Assembly (NCBI RefSeq): GCF_036634195.1
Contig: NZ_JAZIFY010000001.1
Location: 682,001-746,000 of the forward strand
DNA length: 64,000 nucleotides
Origin: Streptomyces sp. P9-A4
GTDB taxonomy: Bacteria; Actinomycetota; Actinomycetes; Streptomycetales; Streptomycetaceae
Reading direction: 5' to 3'
Shown here: piece by piece, positions 49,503-57,057 of the stretch
How positions within the stretch are numbered: position 1 is the stretch's first letter
Layout: each line of letters starts with the position of its first letter
Program-made: the position numbers and the translations under genes
The notes under the pieces: model-generated
Seen by the model: the letters and a program-made list of their open reading frames with translations, nothing else
The model's database searches: none
What the model was told of the DNA's origin: nothing

Positions 49503-50753
49503 TCAGTGGGCAGCCACGCGCGCGTGCTCGGTGATCAGCCGGTGGAGTCGGTCGGCCATGGCGACCGCGAACGAGGGGTCGTTGACGTGGGCGTCGAGTT
49601 CGTGGACGCGGACCTCGCCGCCCCGCACCGCGGCGCGCAGGGCGTCCAGGCCGGCCCGGTCCGCCTCCGGGTCCGCGAACGGCCCGTCGGTCACGTCCAC
49701 GGCCGAGATGCCGCGCAGGGGCCAGAAGACCTCGGACGGACCTCGTGCGTCGCGGAGCTTGCGGCCCATGGAGGTGCCGAGTTCGGCCATCTCCTCGACG
49801 GTGGTGCGCATCAGGGTCACGGTCGCGTTGTGGACGAGCAGCTGTCGCCCGGCGAACCGCTCGGGCACGGTCGCGGCCGGTCCGAAGTTGACCATGTCGA
49901 GGGCGCCGGGGGCGACGACCTGCGGGATGCCGACCGCGCCCGCCGCGGTGAGCCGGGACGGGCCCGCGCTGAGGACGCCGCCGACGAGTTCGTCCGCGAG
50001 TTCGGTGGTGGTGAGGTCGAGAACGCCGTCGAGCATGCCGTCCCTCGCGAGCTTCTCGACGGCCCGGCCGCCCGCGCCGGTGGCGTGGAAGACGAGGACC
50101 TCGTAGCCGAGTTCGGCGAGCCGGGCACGGGCCACGTCGACGGCAGGGGTCGTCACGCCGAACATGGTGGCCGCGACGACCGGCCTCCCCCGGCCCGCGG
50201 GCTCGTCGTGGTTGCGCTCGTAGCGGCGGGCCATGCCGGCGGCAGCGGCGGCGGCGTTGCCGAGGACCTGGCAGGAGACGGAGTTGAGGCCGGAGATGTC
50301 GACGACGCTGTACATCAGGGTGAGGTCGCTGCTGTCGACGTACGGGGAGACGTCGCCCCCGGCCATGGTGCTGACGAGCACCTTCGGTACGCCGATGGGC
50401 AGGGCCCGCATGGCCTGCGCGGCGATGGCCGAGCCGCCGCTGCCCGCGGCGGCGAGCACGGCGTGGAGCCGCCCCTTGCGGTAGAGGTCGACGACGACCC
50501 GACTGAGGCCCTGGGCCATCGCGGCGACGGCCGCACCGCGGTCCCCGGCGGCCCGCAGCGTGGCGAGGTCGTGGCCCCCGGCCCGCGCGACGACATCGGC
50601 GGAGACGTCCGCCACCGGCGCGTGGGCGGGTGGCGGCATGATCCCGGTGTCGACGAGGAGGACGTCGCTGCCGTACTCCCTGAGCCGCTCGCGCAGCCAG
50701 GCGTACTCCTCGCCCTTGGTGTCCAGTGTGCCGACCAGCACGACGGTCGCCAT
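49503..50753 (-). CDS. Tm-1-like ATP-binding domain protein (UPF0261)
   Basis: The 416-residue protein matches UPF0261: [38 protein letters not shown] at the start, [78 protein letters not shown], and [22 protein letters not shown]. In the tomato virus-resistance protein Tm-1 this domain forms the N-terminal half and binds ATP. The bacterial activity is unknown. ATG 50753 follows AAAGGTGAGGG. It heads a two-gene operon with the TIM-barrel half and is divergent from a MocR regulator. Confidence 0.94.
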   Translation of the reverse strand: MATVVLVGTLDTKGEEYAWLRERLREYGSDVLLVDTGIMPPPAHAPVADVSADVVARAGGHDLATLRAAGDRGAAVAAMAQGLSRVVVDLYRKGRLHAVLAAAGSGGSAIAAQAMRALPIGVPKVLVSTMAGGDVSPYVDSSDLTLMYSVVDISGLNSVSCQVLGNAAAAAAGMARRYERNHDEPAGRGRPVVAATMFGVTTPAVDVARARLAELGYEVLVFHATGAGGRAVEKLARDGMLDGVLDLTTTELADELVGGVLSAGPSRLTAAGAVGIPQVVAPGALDMVNFGPAATVPERFAGRQLLVHNATVTLMRTTVEEMAELGTSMGRKLRDARGPSEVFWPLRGISAVDVTDGPFADPEADRAGLDALRAAVRGGEVRVHELDAHVNDPSFAVAMADRLHRLITEHARVAAH

Positions 50754-50840
50754 GCCCTCACCTTTCTCCGGTCCCGCCCGGGCCCGTGACCCGGTCCCGC
50801 CGTCGTCGATCCTCCGTCGTGTGACCTGCGGCGACAACGA

Positions 50841-50858
50841 CCAGTCGGGCCGGATTGG
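50841..50858. promoter_or_regulatory. 18-bp imperfect palindrome, candidate MocR operator
   Basis: CCAGTCGGGCCGGATTGG matches its reverse complement at 14 of 18 positions. It lies between the divergent MocR gene and the Tm-1-like operon, 28 bases before the MocR start. Confidence 0.45.
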
Positions 50859-50885
50859 CCTGCGTCGTGGCGCAGTATGGGTGCC

Positions 50886-52394
50886 ATGGCCAGGATTGCT
50901 TCGACCCGTTTGTCCCGACTGCTCACCGGCTGGTCGTCGGAGGGGCCCGGTCCGCTGCCACGGCGGCTCGCGGACGCCCTGCGCGAGCTGGCCGAGCGGG
51001 GCGACGTGGCGGGCGGCAGCATCCTGCCCTCACAACGCGAACTGGCCCTGGTGCTGGGGGTGAGCCGGTCCACCGTCACGGCCGCCTACGGGCTCCTGGA
51101 GAGCGAGGGCTGGCTGGAGAGCGTGCGGGGCAGCGGCTCCCGGCTGCGGGGGTCGGGGGCACTCGACGGGTACGTGACCGAGGGGCGGCTCGTGAGCTTC
51201 GACGCCCGCTCGCGGACCGCCGGCACCGCCGACCTGTCGAGCGGCGCGCTGCCGGGTCTCGGCGCGGTGGGCGAGGCGGTGGACGCCCTGAGCGGCGGCG
51301 ACCTGGGCGCGCTGCTCGGGAACGACGGCTACCACCCGTACGGCATCCCGGCCCTGCGGGAGGGCATCGCCGCGTACTACCGGGCGGCGGGGGTGCCGAC
51401 GGAGGCGGGGCAGATCCTGGTGACCTCGGGTTCGCAGCAGGCCGTGTGGCTGGTGGCGCAGGCGCTGGTCGAGCCGGGCGACACGGTGGTCGTGGAGAAC
51501 CCCACCTACCGGGGCGCCCTGGAGGCGCTGCGCGCGCGTGGCGCCCGACTCGTCCCGGTGGGCGGGGACGGTCCCGGCGGGGGTGCGAACGGGGCCGACC
51601 CGGCGGCGCTGCGCCGGCTGTGCGCCCACGGCCGGCCCCGGCTCGTCTACCTCCAGCCGACGGTGCACAACCCGACGGGGCGCAGCCTGGACGGCGCGGC
51701 GCGCAGGGAGTGGCAGCGGGTCCTGACGGACCTGGAGCTGTTCACGGTCGAGGACACGGCCTGCGCCGAACTCGCCCTGGGAGATGAGGGAGACGAGAGG
51801 AACGAGAGAGACGGCGGGCACGGCCGGAACGGTGGCGGCCCGCGAACGTCGCCCCGGGACGACGCGGCTCCCGTGCCGCTCGTGGCGGAGCTTCCGATGG
51901 GGTCGACGGTGACCGTCGGCACGCTGTCGAAGCTCTTCTGGGGCGGTCTGCGGGTGGGCTGGGTCCGGTCCTCGCCCCAGGTGGTGTCCCGGCTGGCGAA
52001 GATCAAGACCTCGGTGGACCTGTCGTGTTCGGTCGTGGACCAGCTCGTCGCCGTGCGTCTGCTCGACCGCCTTCCGGAGGCACGCGCGCGTCGCCGGGCG
52101 GAACTGCGGGGGCAGCGGGACGCGGCGGAGGCGCTGCTGCGCGCGACGGCGCCGCACTGGGAGTGGACCCGGCCTGCGGGCGGTCCCGCACTGTGGGTGC
52201 GGGTCCCCGGCTCCGACACGGAGGCCCTCGCCCAGCTGGCGCGGCGGCACGGCGTGTCGGTGGTGCCGGGCTCGGCCTTCTCGCCGGTGGACGGCTTCCG
52301 GGACAGGCTCCGGCTGCCGTACGCGCACGGGACGGACGCCCTGGCGGCGGCGATCCCGACCCTCCTGGAGTGCGCGGCCCGCACGGTCGGGTGA
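50886..52394 (+). CDS. MocR family regulator (GntR HTH fused to aminotransferase)
   Basis: The 502-residue protein has an N-terminal GntR winged helix (PLPRRLADALRELAERGDVAGGSILPSQRELALVLGVSRSTVTAAYGLLESEGWLESVRGSGSRL, about 24-87) and a fold-type-I aminotransferase domain. PLP residues seen are LVTSGSQQAVWLVA, YLQPTVHNPTGRSL, FTVEDTACAEL (Asp 290) and the Schiff-base Lys 349 in TVGTLSKLFWGGLRVGW. A charged insertion of about 30 residues (299-329) splits the region between VEDTACAEL and the Lys. ATG 50886 is chosen over 50877; a CAGTAT seven bases upstream hints at a leaderless start. Confidence 0.95.
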   Translation: MARIASTRLSRLLTGWSSEGPGPLPRRLADALRELAERGDVAGGSILPSQRELALVLGVSRSTVTAAYGLLESEGWLESVRGSGSRLRGSGALDGYVTEGRLVSFDARSRTAGTADLSSGALPGLGAVGEAVDALSGGDLGALLGNDGYHPYGIPALREGIAAYYRAAGVPTEAGQILVTSGSQQAVWLVAQALVEPGDTVVVENPTYRGALEALRARGARLVPVGGDGPGGGANGADPAALRRLCAHGRPRLVYLQPTVHNPTGRSLDGAARREWQRVLTDLELFTVEDTACAELALGDEGDERNERDGGHGRNGGGPRTSPRDDAAPVPLVAELPMGSTVTVGTLSKLFWGGLRVGWVRSSPQVVSRLAKIKTSVDLSCSVVDQLVAVRLLDRLPEARARRRAELRGQRDAAEALLRATAPHWEWTRPAGGPALWVRVPGSDTEALAQLARRHGVSVVPGSAFSPVDGFRDRLRLPYAHGTDALAAAIPTLLECAARTVG

Positions 52395-52449
52395 GGGGCC
52401 CGCACCGTCGGGTGAGGGGCCCGCGCCGTCGGGTGAGGGGCCCGCGCGG
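52387..52449. repeat. 21-bp tandem repeat, three copies, starting at the MocR stop codon
   Basis: Units of GTCGGGTGAGGGGCCCGC plus three bases start at 52387, 52408 and 52429, with a partial fourth at 52450. The first unit contains the stop codon of the MocR gene. Because 21 is a multiple of three, changes in copy number would not alter the MocR frame. Confidence 0.9.
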
Positions 52450-52991
52450 TCGGGGCCGCCACCGGCGGGCGCTCCTTCCGGGCGGGCGCGGAGGCGGCCG
52501 CCCTGTCGACAACTGGCCACACCCCGGGGGACGTACGCGACGAGGACGGGCTCCGGGCCCGTCCAGTCGCCGCCCAGCAGGTCGATTCCGAGGGCTGGTG
52601 CCGCCTCCGAGGGTGACGATTCGGCCAGTCCGGCACTCCCGGTGGGTTGCCGGTCGCGCCTGGGCGCGTACACCACGCCGATCCCTGTTTCCGCTGGTCC
52701 CAGGCGGCGACACGCCCATGCCGACCGGATGCGACGACCTTGCCGTTCGTACGCGCCGCGACGGCGAGACGTCCTTCACCCCCGTCAGGGCCGCCCCTCG
52801 GCAAGAGCCGTGGGCGGCCGGATCCATCCACCGTCACTCAAACGTGACATCTGATGCACAGGTAGTTATCACCCCAGGTCATCGTGATTCCCGCGCCCCA
52901 CCGCACGCCCTGTTGAAGATGATCGTCCGCCCGCAGTCTGAAGACCGGGCGCGCCGAGCGGTTCGGCTCAGCGGCGGACAGCGGAAGGCGG
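52450..52991. other. non-coding or decayed stretch between MocR and monooxygenase genes
   Basis: No gene is convincing here. On the minus strand, 52676 down to about 52480 has a protein-like frame starting GTG, with VVYAPRRDRQPTGSAGL and IDLLGGDWTGPEPVLVAYVPRG and GC-rich third positions, but no RBS, and it runs on into the 21-bp repeats. It may be the remnant of a lost gene. From 52838 to 52920 the DNA is AT-richer and probably contains the promoter of the monooxygenase gene. Confidence 0.4.
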
Positions 52992-54737
52992 GTGACCCCG
53001 GTGGGGACTGACAGGGACACGGGCGAGGACGAGCCCGGCAGTACGGGCCGGGGCACGGGTTCGAGTTCGGGTGCCGGTTCGGCCACGGGTGCCGGCACCA
53101 GCGCCGGCGACGTGGACGTCTGCGTGGTCGGCGCCGGTCCCGTCGGGCTCACCCTGGCGATCGGGCTGCGTCTGCTCGGACTGCGCGTCCGGATCGTCGA
53201 CAAGGCGCCCGCGACCAAGCGCGAGGCCCGCGCCCTGGTGCTCTGGGCGCGGGCCGGAGAAGCGTTCGACGCCCTCGGGGTCGGTGAGACGCTCCGGCGC
53301 AACGGGGTGGAGCTGGACGTGGTGACGATCCACGCCCGGGACCGTGTCCTCGGCGAACTCACCACCGGCTGGGCCCGGTCGGCGTACGCCCGCCCGCTCA
53401 GCATCGAGCAGCACGACATCGAGCGGCTCCTCTGCACGGAGCTGGCGCGGCTCGGCACCGGTGTCGAGTGGAACACCGAGCTGACGGACGTCAAGGTCCA
53501 CAACGACCGGGCGGAGTTCACGCTGCGGCACGACGACGGCACGGTGGAGTCCGCCGCCGCCCCGTGGATCGTCGGCTGCGAGGGCACCGCGAGCGTGGTC
53601 AGGGACCGGCTCGGCATCCCCTTCGAGGGCCGCCGCCGCACCGGACTCCAGGTCGTCCAGGGCAACGCCCGCCCCACCTGGCCGCTGGGCGAGGAACCCG
53701 GCCGGGGCCACATATTCCTCGCCCCGCGCCGCTCGCTGCTCGTGTTCCCGCTGCCCGGCGGGGGCTACCGCTTCTCCTGCTTCCGCGACGACCCCGATCC
53801 CACGCTGACCGCCGCCCCCGCCTTCGACGAACTCCGGGATCTGGTCGCGGACACCGCCCGGATGCCGGGGCTGCGGCTCGGGCCCGCCGGGACGCCCTGG
53901 CTGAACCGGGCCCGGTTCAGCGACCGGGTCGCCGCCCGGCTCCGCTGCGGGCGCGGGCTGCTCGCCGGGGACGCGGCCCACGCCTGGGCGCCCGTCGGCG
54001 GCCACGGCATGAACGTGGGCATCCTCGGCGCCCACAACCTCGCCTGGAAGCTGGCCGCCGTACACCACGGGCACGCGGGCGAGGAGCTGCTCGACACGTA
54101 CAGCGACGAACAGCGGCTGCTCGCCGTGCGGTACATCCGCGAGATGCGGTTCAACTTCATGGAGCTGCCGCTGCCACCGTGGGGCTACCGGGCGTTCACC
54201 GCCACCGTGCCCGTCGCCCTCGCCCGGCGCGGCTTCCAGCAGCGGCTGGACCTGCGCCTGAGCGACCTGGGGCGCAGCCAAAGGGACAGCGCCCTGTCCT
54301 GGCACCGCGCCGGCCGCCTGCACCGCTCGGGCCCCCGCGCGGGCGACCGCATGCCGGACGTCACGGTCACCACCCGGCTCTCGGACCGGCCGAGTCCGGA
54401 ACCCGCCCGGCTGCACACCCTGCTCGGATACGAGTACTGGACCCTGCTCCTGGACGCCTCACGCGCCCGCGTGGAGGTGCTGCACGCCCTGCGGGAGGCC
54501 TGCGCCGTCCTCCCGGTGCCGGTCAGGATCCTGCCGGTCACGCCCTGGGACGAGCCGGGCTCCGGCCCTCTCGGCCATCCCGACGACCTCCGACTGGTGC
54601 GACCCGACGGCTATGTGGGTCTGGTCGCCCCGCTCGCCCGTACCGACCTGCTCCGCGACTACCTCACGGCGTTCGCCGCCGACGGCCCCGGTGCCGTCGG
54701 CGGGTCGCCGCAGTTCCGCCCTCGCCGTGCGCACTGA
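52992..54737 (+). CDS. FAD-dependent aromatic-hydroxylase-type monooxygenase
   Basis: The 581-residue protein starts with about 40 Gly/Ser/Thr residues, then VCVVGAGPVGLTLAIGLRLLGLRVRIVDK (GxGxxG FAD fold), a DG motif variant IVGCEGTASVVRDRLGI, and GRGLLAGDAAHAWAPVGGHGMNVGILGAHNLAWKLA (GD motif). The C-terminal part (from about residue 440) is the thioredoxin-like domain of phenol-hydroxylase-type enzymes, with the RPDGYVGLVA motif near the end. It hydroxylates an aromatic substrate with NAD(P)H and O2. GTG 52992 follows AAGGCGG; GTG 53001 is an alternative. A truncated flavoprotein follows. Confidence 0.93.
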   Translation: MTPVGTDRDTGEDEPGSTGRGTGSSSGAGSATGAGTSAGDVDVCVVGAGPVGLTLAIGLRLLGLRVRIVDKAPATKREARALVLWARAGEAFDALGVGETLRRNGVELDVVTIHARDRVLGELTTGWARSAYARPLSIEQHDIERLLCTELARLGTGVEWNTELTDVKVHNDRAEFTLRHDDGTVESAAAPWIVGCEGTASVVRDRLGIPFEGRRRTGLQVVQGNARPTWPLGEEPGRGHIFLAPRRSLLVFPLPGGGYRFSCFRDDPDPTLTAAPAFDELRDLVADTARMPGLRLGPAGTPWLNRARFSDRVAARLRCGRGLLAGDAAHAWAPVGGHGMNVGILGAHNLAWKLAAVHHGHAGEELLDTYSDEQRLLAVRYIREMRFNFMELPLPPWGYRAFTATVPVALARRGFQQRLDLRLSDLGRSQRDSALSWHRAGRLHRSGPRAGDRMPDVTVTTRLSDRPSPEPARLHTLLGYEYWTLLLDASRARVEVLHALREACAVLPVPVRILPVTPWDEPGSGPLGHPDDLRLVRPDGYVGLVAPLARTDLLRDYLTAFAADGPGAVGGSPQFRPRRAH

Positions 54738-54759
54738 ACCGATCGGGAGTCGGACCGGC

Positions 54760-55089
54760 ATGCAGAGCACCACCGCACACAGAGCATCGCCGCCACGCAG
54801 AGCACCTGCGTCACTCGGACCATCGGCGGCGTCCAGCCCCGTCGCCATCCGCGCCCAGCGACGCACCCGCGCCGACCGCACGGTCACCGTGGTGGGCGCG
54901 GGGATGGCCGGGCTGGTCGCCGCGTACGAACTGGAGCGGCTCGGTTTCCGGGTCGAGATCACCGAAGGCAGTGCGCGGGGCGGGCCGGTGAGCGGGAGGC
55001 CGGGGGGAGCGGAGGAGGGGCCCCGGTCCGGGGCGGTCGCGGGGCCCGGTCCGAAGCGGTCGCCGGGCCGCCGCCCTCCGGCCGGGTGA
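54760..55089 (+). pseudogene. truncated FAD/NAD(P)-binding oxidoreductase (amine-oxidase type)
   Basis: After about 40 Ser/Arg/Pro-rich residues the frame reads TVTVVGAGMAGLVAAYELERLGFRVEITEG, the complete first beta-alpha-beta FAD unit of flavin monoamine oxidase-like enzymes. The expected GGR motif appears only as SARGGPVSGRPGG, and the sequence then becomes low-complexity Gly/Pro/Arg to a stop at residue 109, where a full enzyme has over 400. The coding part beyond the first FAD unit has been lost by deletion or decay. Confidence 0.75.
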
Positions 55090-55123
55090 TCTTCCCCGGG
55101 AACCTCTCCCGGCTCTCGTTCGT

Positions 55124-55142
55124 CATACCCCCCAAGGGTATG
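55124..55142. promoter_or_regulatory. CsoR-type operator CATACCC-N5-GGGTATG
   Basis: CATACCC (55124-55130) and GGGTATG (55136-55142) form a perfect seven-base inverted repeat with a five-base CCCAA centre. The TACCC...GGGTA pattern is that of CsoR/RcnR-family sites, which sense copper, persulfide or formaldehyde. It lies 26 bases before the carboxymuconolactone decarboxylase gene. No CsoR gene is in the window. Confidence 0.65.
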
Positions 55143-55167
55143 CAGAGGGCACCCCGGAGGAGGCTTC

Positions 55168-55701
55168 ATGTCCACGAGAAGACTGACCGCACTCACCCCC
55201 GACCAGGCGCCGGGCCGGGCCGGCGAGCTGCTGGCCGACATCGTCGAACGACACGGCTCGGTCGGGGAGATGGTGTCGACGATGGCGCACTCGCCCGCGC
55301 TGCTCGACGGCTATCTGAACCTGTCCCGGGCCATGAAGCGGGTGAAGATCCCGCGCGCCCTGAGCGAGAAGCTGTCGCTCGCCGTCCAGGAGTGGATCGG
55401 CTGCGGCACCTGCCGCGAGGCGCACCGTGCCGCCGGCCGGGCGGCGGGGCTGACCGAGACGGACATCGAGCTGGCCCGCCAGGGCACGTCGACCGACCCC
55501 CGCGAGGCCGCGCTGATCGGCCTCGCGCTCCGCGTCCTCGCCGAGCCGGGCTCGCTGGGCGACGAGGACGTGGCGGAGGTACGGGCCCACGGCTGGAGCG
55601 ACCGGGTGGTCGCGGAGGTGGTCGGCGTGGTCACCCTGAACCTCCTGACGGGAGCCTTCAACCTGCTCGCGGGCATCCAGCCGGAGAAGGCGGAGGGGTG
55701 A
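55168..55701 (+). CDS. carboxymuconolactone decarboxylase family protein (AhpD-like)
   Basis: The 177-residue helical protein has the AhpD-type site EWIGCGTCREAHRAAGRAAGL, i.e. CxxC followed by His (near residue 79). It also reads MVSTMAHSPALLDGYLNLSRAMK, ALSEKLSLAVQ and VTLNLLTGAFNLLAGIQPEK. AhpD-like members act as thiol peroxidase reductases or peroxidases rather than decarboxylases. GGAGG lies five bases before ATG 55168. A CsoR-type operator sits just upstream, which suggests induction by copper or reactive sulfur species. Confidence 0.94.
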   Translation: MSTRRLTALTPDQAPGRAGELLADIVERHGSVGEMVSTMAHSPALLDGYLNLSRAMKRVKIPRALSEKLSLAVQEWIGCGTCREAHRAAGRAAGLTETDIELARQGTSTDPREAALIGLALRVLAEPGSLGDEDVAEVRAHGWSDRVVAEVVGVVTLNLLTGAFNLLAGIQPEKAEG

Positions 55702-55805
55702 GGCAGGGCAGAGGCGGGAGGAGGGGCGGACGGCCGCGGGACCGGTGGAACCTCGGGGTGAGCGACCGGCCCGCAGGGCCCTCAGGTGAGGACAGCCCGG
55801 AGGGG

Positions 55806-56252
55806 TCAGGGCAGCACGGCCCGCTCGCCCTCGGGGGCCGCCTCGCGCGCCACCCGGGGCGCATCCGGGACCGGGCGATGCCCGTCCGGGGCCACGCGGG
55901 CCGCATCCCGGGCCCTACGCGCCGGCGGTGCGGCCCGGAGGTCGGCCAGCAGTTCGGCCTGGCCCGCCAGGACGCCCGAGAGGATCGTGCGGGCGGTCCG
56001 CAGCAGCTCCGCGACCTGAGGAGTCGTCAGGACGTAGTACACGGCCGTTCCCTCACGACGGGCAGCGACCAGGTTCGCCCGCCGCAGAACGGCCAACTGC
56101 TGGGACAGGTAGGCCGGTTCGACCCCGGTGTCGCGCAGCATCTCGGCGACGCCGTGCTCACGCTCGCTCAACAGCTCCAGGACACGGATGCGCACCGGAT
56201 GCCCCAGCGTCTTGAAGAACTCCGCCTTCAGTTGGTAGAGCGGCGCGCTCAT
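55806..56252 (-). CDS. ArsR family regulator with Arg/Pro-rich C-terminal tail
   Basis: The 148-residue protein has the ArsR winged helix (LYQLKAEFFKTLGHPVRIRVLELLSEREHGVAEMLRDTGVEPAYLSQQLAVLRRANLVAARREGTAVYYVL, about 4-75). A helix follows (TPQVAELLRTARTILSGVLAGQAELLADL), then a 45-residue Arg/Ala/Pro tail. There is no metal-binding CxC, so it is probably not an arsenic or zinc sensor; similar proteins sit beside sulfate transporter or STAS genes. It lies 102 bases downstream of the STAS gene in the same direction. ATG 56252 is preceded by GGGGTGG; GTG 56261 is also in frame. Confidence 0.92.
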   Translation of the reverse strand: MSAPLYQLKAEFFKTLGHPVRIRVLELLSEREHGVAEMLRDTGVEPAYLSQQLAVLRRANLVAARREGTAVYYVLTTPQVAELLRTARTILSGVLAGQAELLADLRAAPPARRARDAARVAPDGHRPVPDAPRVAREAAPEGERAVLP

Positions 56253-56354
56253 CGTATCCACCCCGCGCGTCGCGTCGATCCAGCACTCTGCACCATGCCC
56301 CCATCCTCGCGCGAACGGTGGCCGGGGGCGTACCGGACGGGAACTTCGGGCCGT

Positions 56355-56741
56355 TCAGGCGCTCGGCCACGCATCGCTGCGCCACTCCCGCTGCTCCGCG
56401 CCCGCGCCGCGATGGGCGGCGAGTGCGGCGGCCAGGTCGCGGTGGACCTGGACGGCGGGGCCGTCACCGGCCGGCACGAGGGAGCCGTCGGCCGGGATCG
56501 CGGCCAGTTCGAGGACCCGGCCGGCGGCGCGGAGCCGTACGGCCGCCTCCGCGACGGCGAGTTGCCCGCCCACGGACCAGCCCCGCAGCCTGGTCAGGTC
56601 GAGGACGACCGGACCGGTGCCGCGCGCGACCGCCCACCCCACGGCCCCGGTGAAGCGCCCCACGGCGTCGGAGCCGAGGAAACCGGCCAGGGACAGCACA
56701 CCCAGGTCCTGTTGGACGGTGTAACGCCATTCGATGGTCAT
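56355..56741 (-). CDS. STAS-domain protein (anti-sigma factor antagonist-like)
   Basis: The 128-residue protein has the STAS fold: QDLGVLSLAGFLGSDAVGRFTGAVGWAVARGTGPVVLDLTRLRGWSVGGQLAVAEAAVRLRAAGRVLELAAI. The usual phosphorylatable Ser motif (D-x-S-G) appears as RGWSVGG, with Ser near residue 56. It could be the target of a SpoIIE-type phosphatase such as the one at 44.2-46.3 kb, though that is inference. It lies upstream of the ArsR gene and probably shares its message. Confidence 0.88.
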   Translation of the reverse strand: MTIEWRYTVQQDLGVLSLAGFLGSDAVGRFTGAVGWAVARGTGPVVLDLTRLRGWSVGGQLAVAEAAVRLRAAGRVLELAAIPADGSLVPAGDGPAVQVHRDLAAALAAHRGAGAEQREWRSDAWPSA

Positions 56742-56826
56742 GTACGTCGTCGTCCCTCTCGTGCGGGCTCACAGCGGAAGCACGGAGGGCCCGGTCATCG
56801 GTTGGCCGGACCAGGATCCCACCTAT

Positions 56827-56842
56827 TTGCATAAAGATGCAA
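56827..56842. promoter_or_regulatory. TTGCAT-N4-ATGCAA inverted repeat, candidate ArsR operator
   Basis: The AT-rich inverted repeat lies 86 bases before the STAS gene start in a short low-GC stretch. The symmetry and composition fit an ArsR-family binding site, perhaps for the ArsR protein encoded downstream. The remaining gap 56743-57057 holds this site and the heptanucleotide repeat only. Confidence 0.5.
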
Positions 56843-56965
56843 TTCTCTGAATTCACAGGTTCCTGCCGGACGCCCGGACGGTGCGAACGGATAGGGTGAC
56901 GGTCGGCCCGCGACCGGGCCGCGGAACCGTTGTCTTCCCCGAGAAATTGAGGTACCAGGACGATG

Positions 56966-57027
56966 GCCGCGAGCCGCGAGCCGCGAGCCGCGAGCCGCGA
57001 GCCGCGAGCCGCGAGCCGCGAGCCGCG
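56966..57027. repeat. heptanucleotide tandem repeat GCCGCGA, nearly nine copies
   Basis: The unit GCCGCGA runs without error for 62 bases, 8.9 copies. It ends 31 bases before the GTG of the large GT-B-like gene and directly before its -10 region. Seven is not a multiple of three, but the array is outside the gene, so variation would change promoter spacing rather than frame. Confidence 0.95.
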
Positions 57028-57045
57028 TAACGGGTGAGCGGGGCG

Positions 57046-57051
57046 TACGTT
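57046..57051 (+). promoter_or_regulatory. -10 box of leaderless promoter
   Basis: TACGTT ends six bases before GTG 57058, with no Shine-Dalgarno between. It is placed 19 bases after the end of the heptanucleotide array, so the array would lie over the -35 region. Confidence 0.45.
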
Positions 57052-57057
57052 GGCGGG

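Noticed and set aside
53000..55100. Start of a biosynthetic gene cluster
   Set aside because: A single monooxygenase and a truncated flavoprotein have no synthase, carrier or transporter nearby.
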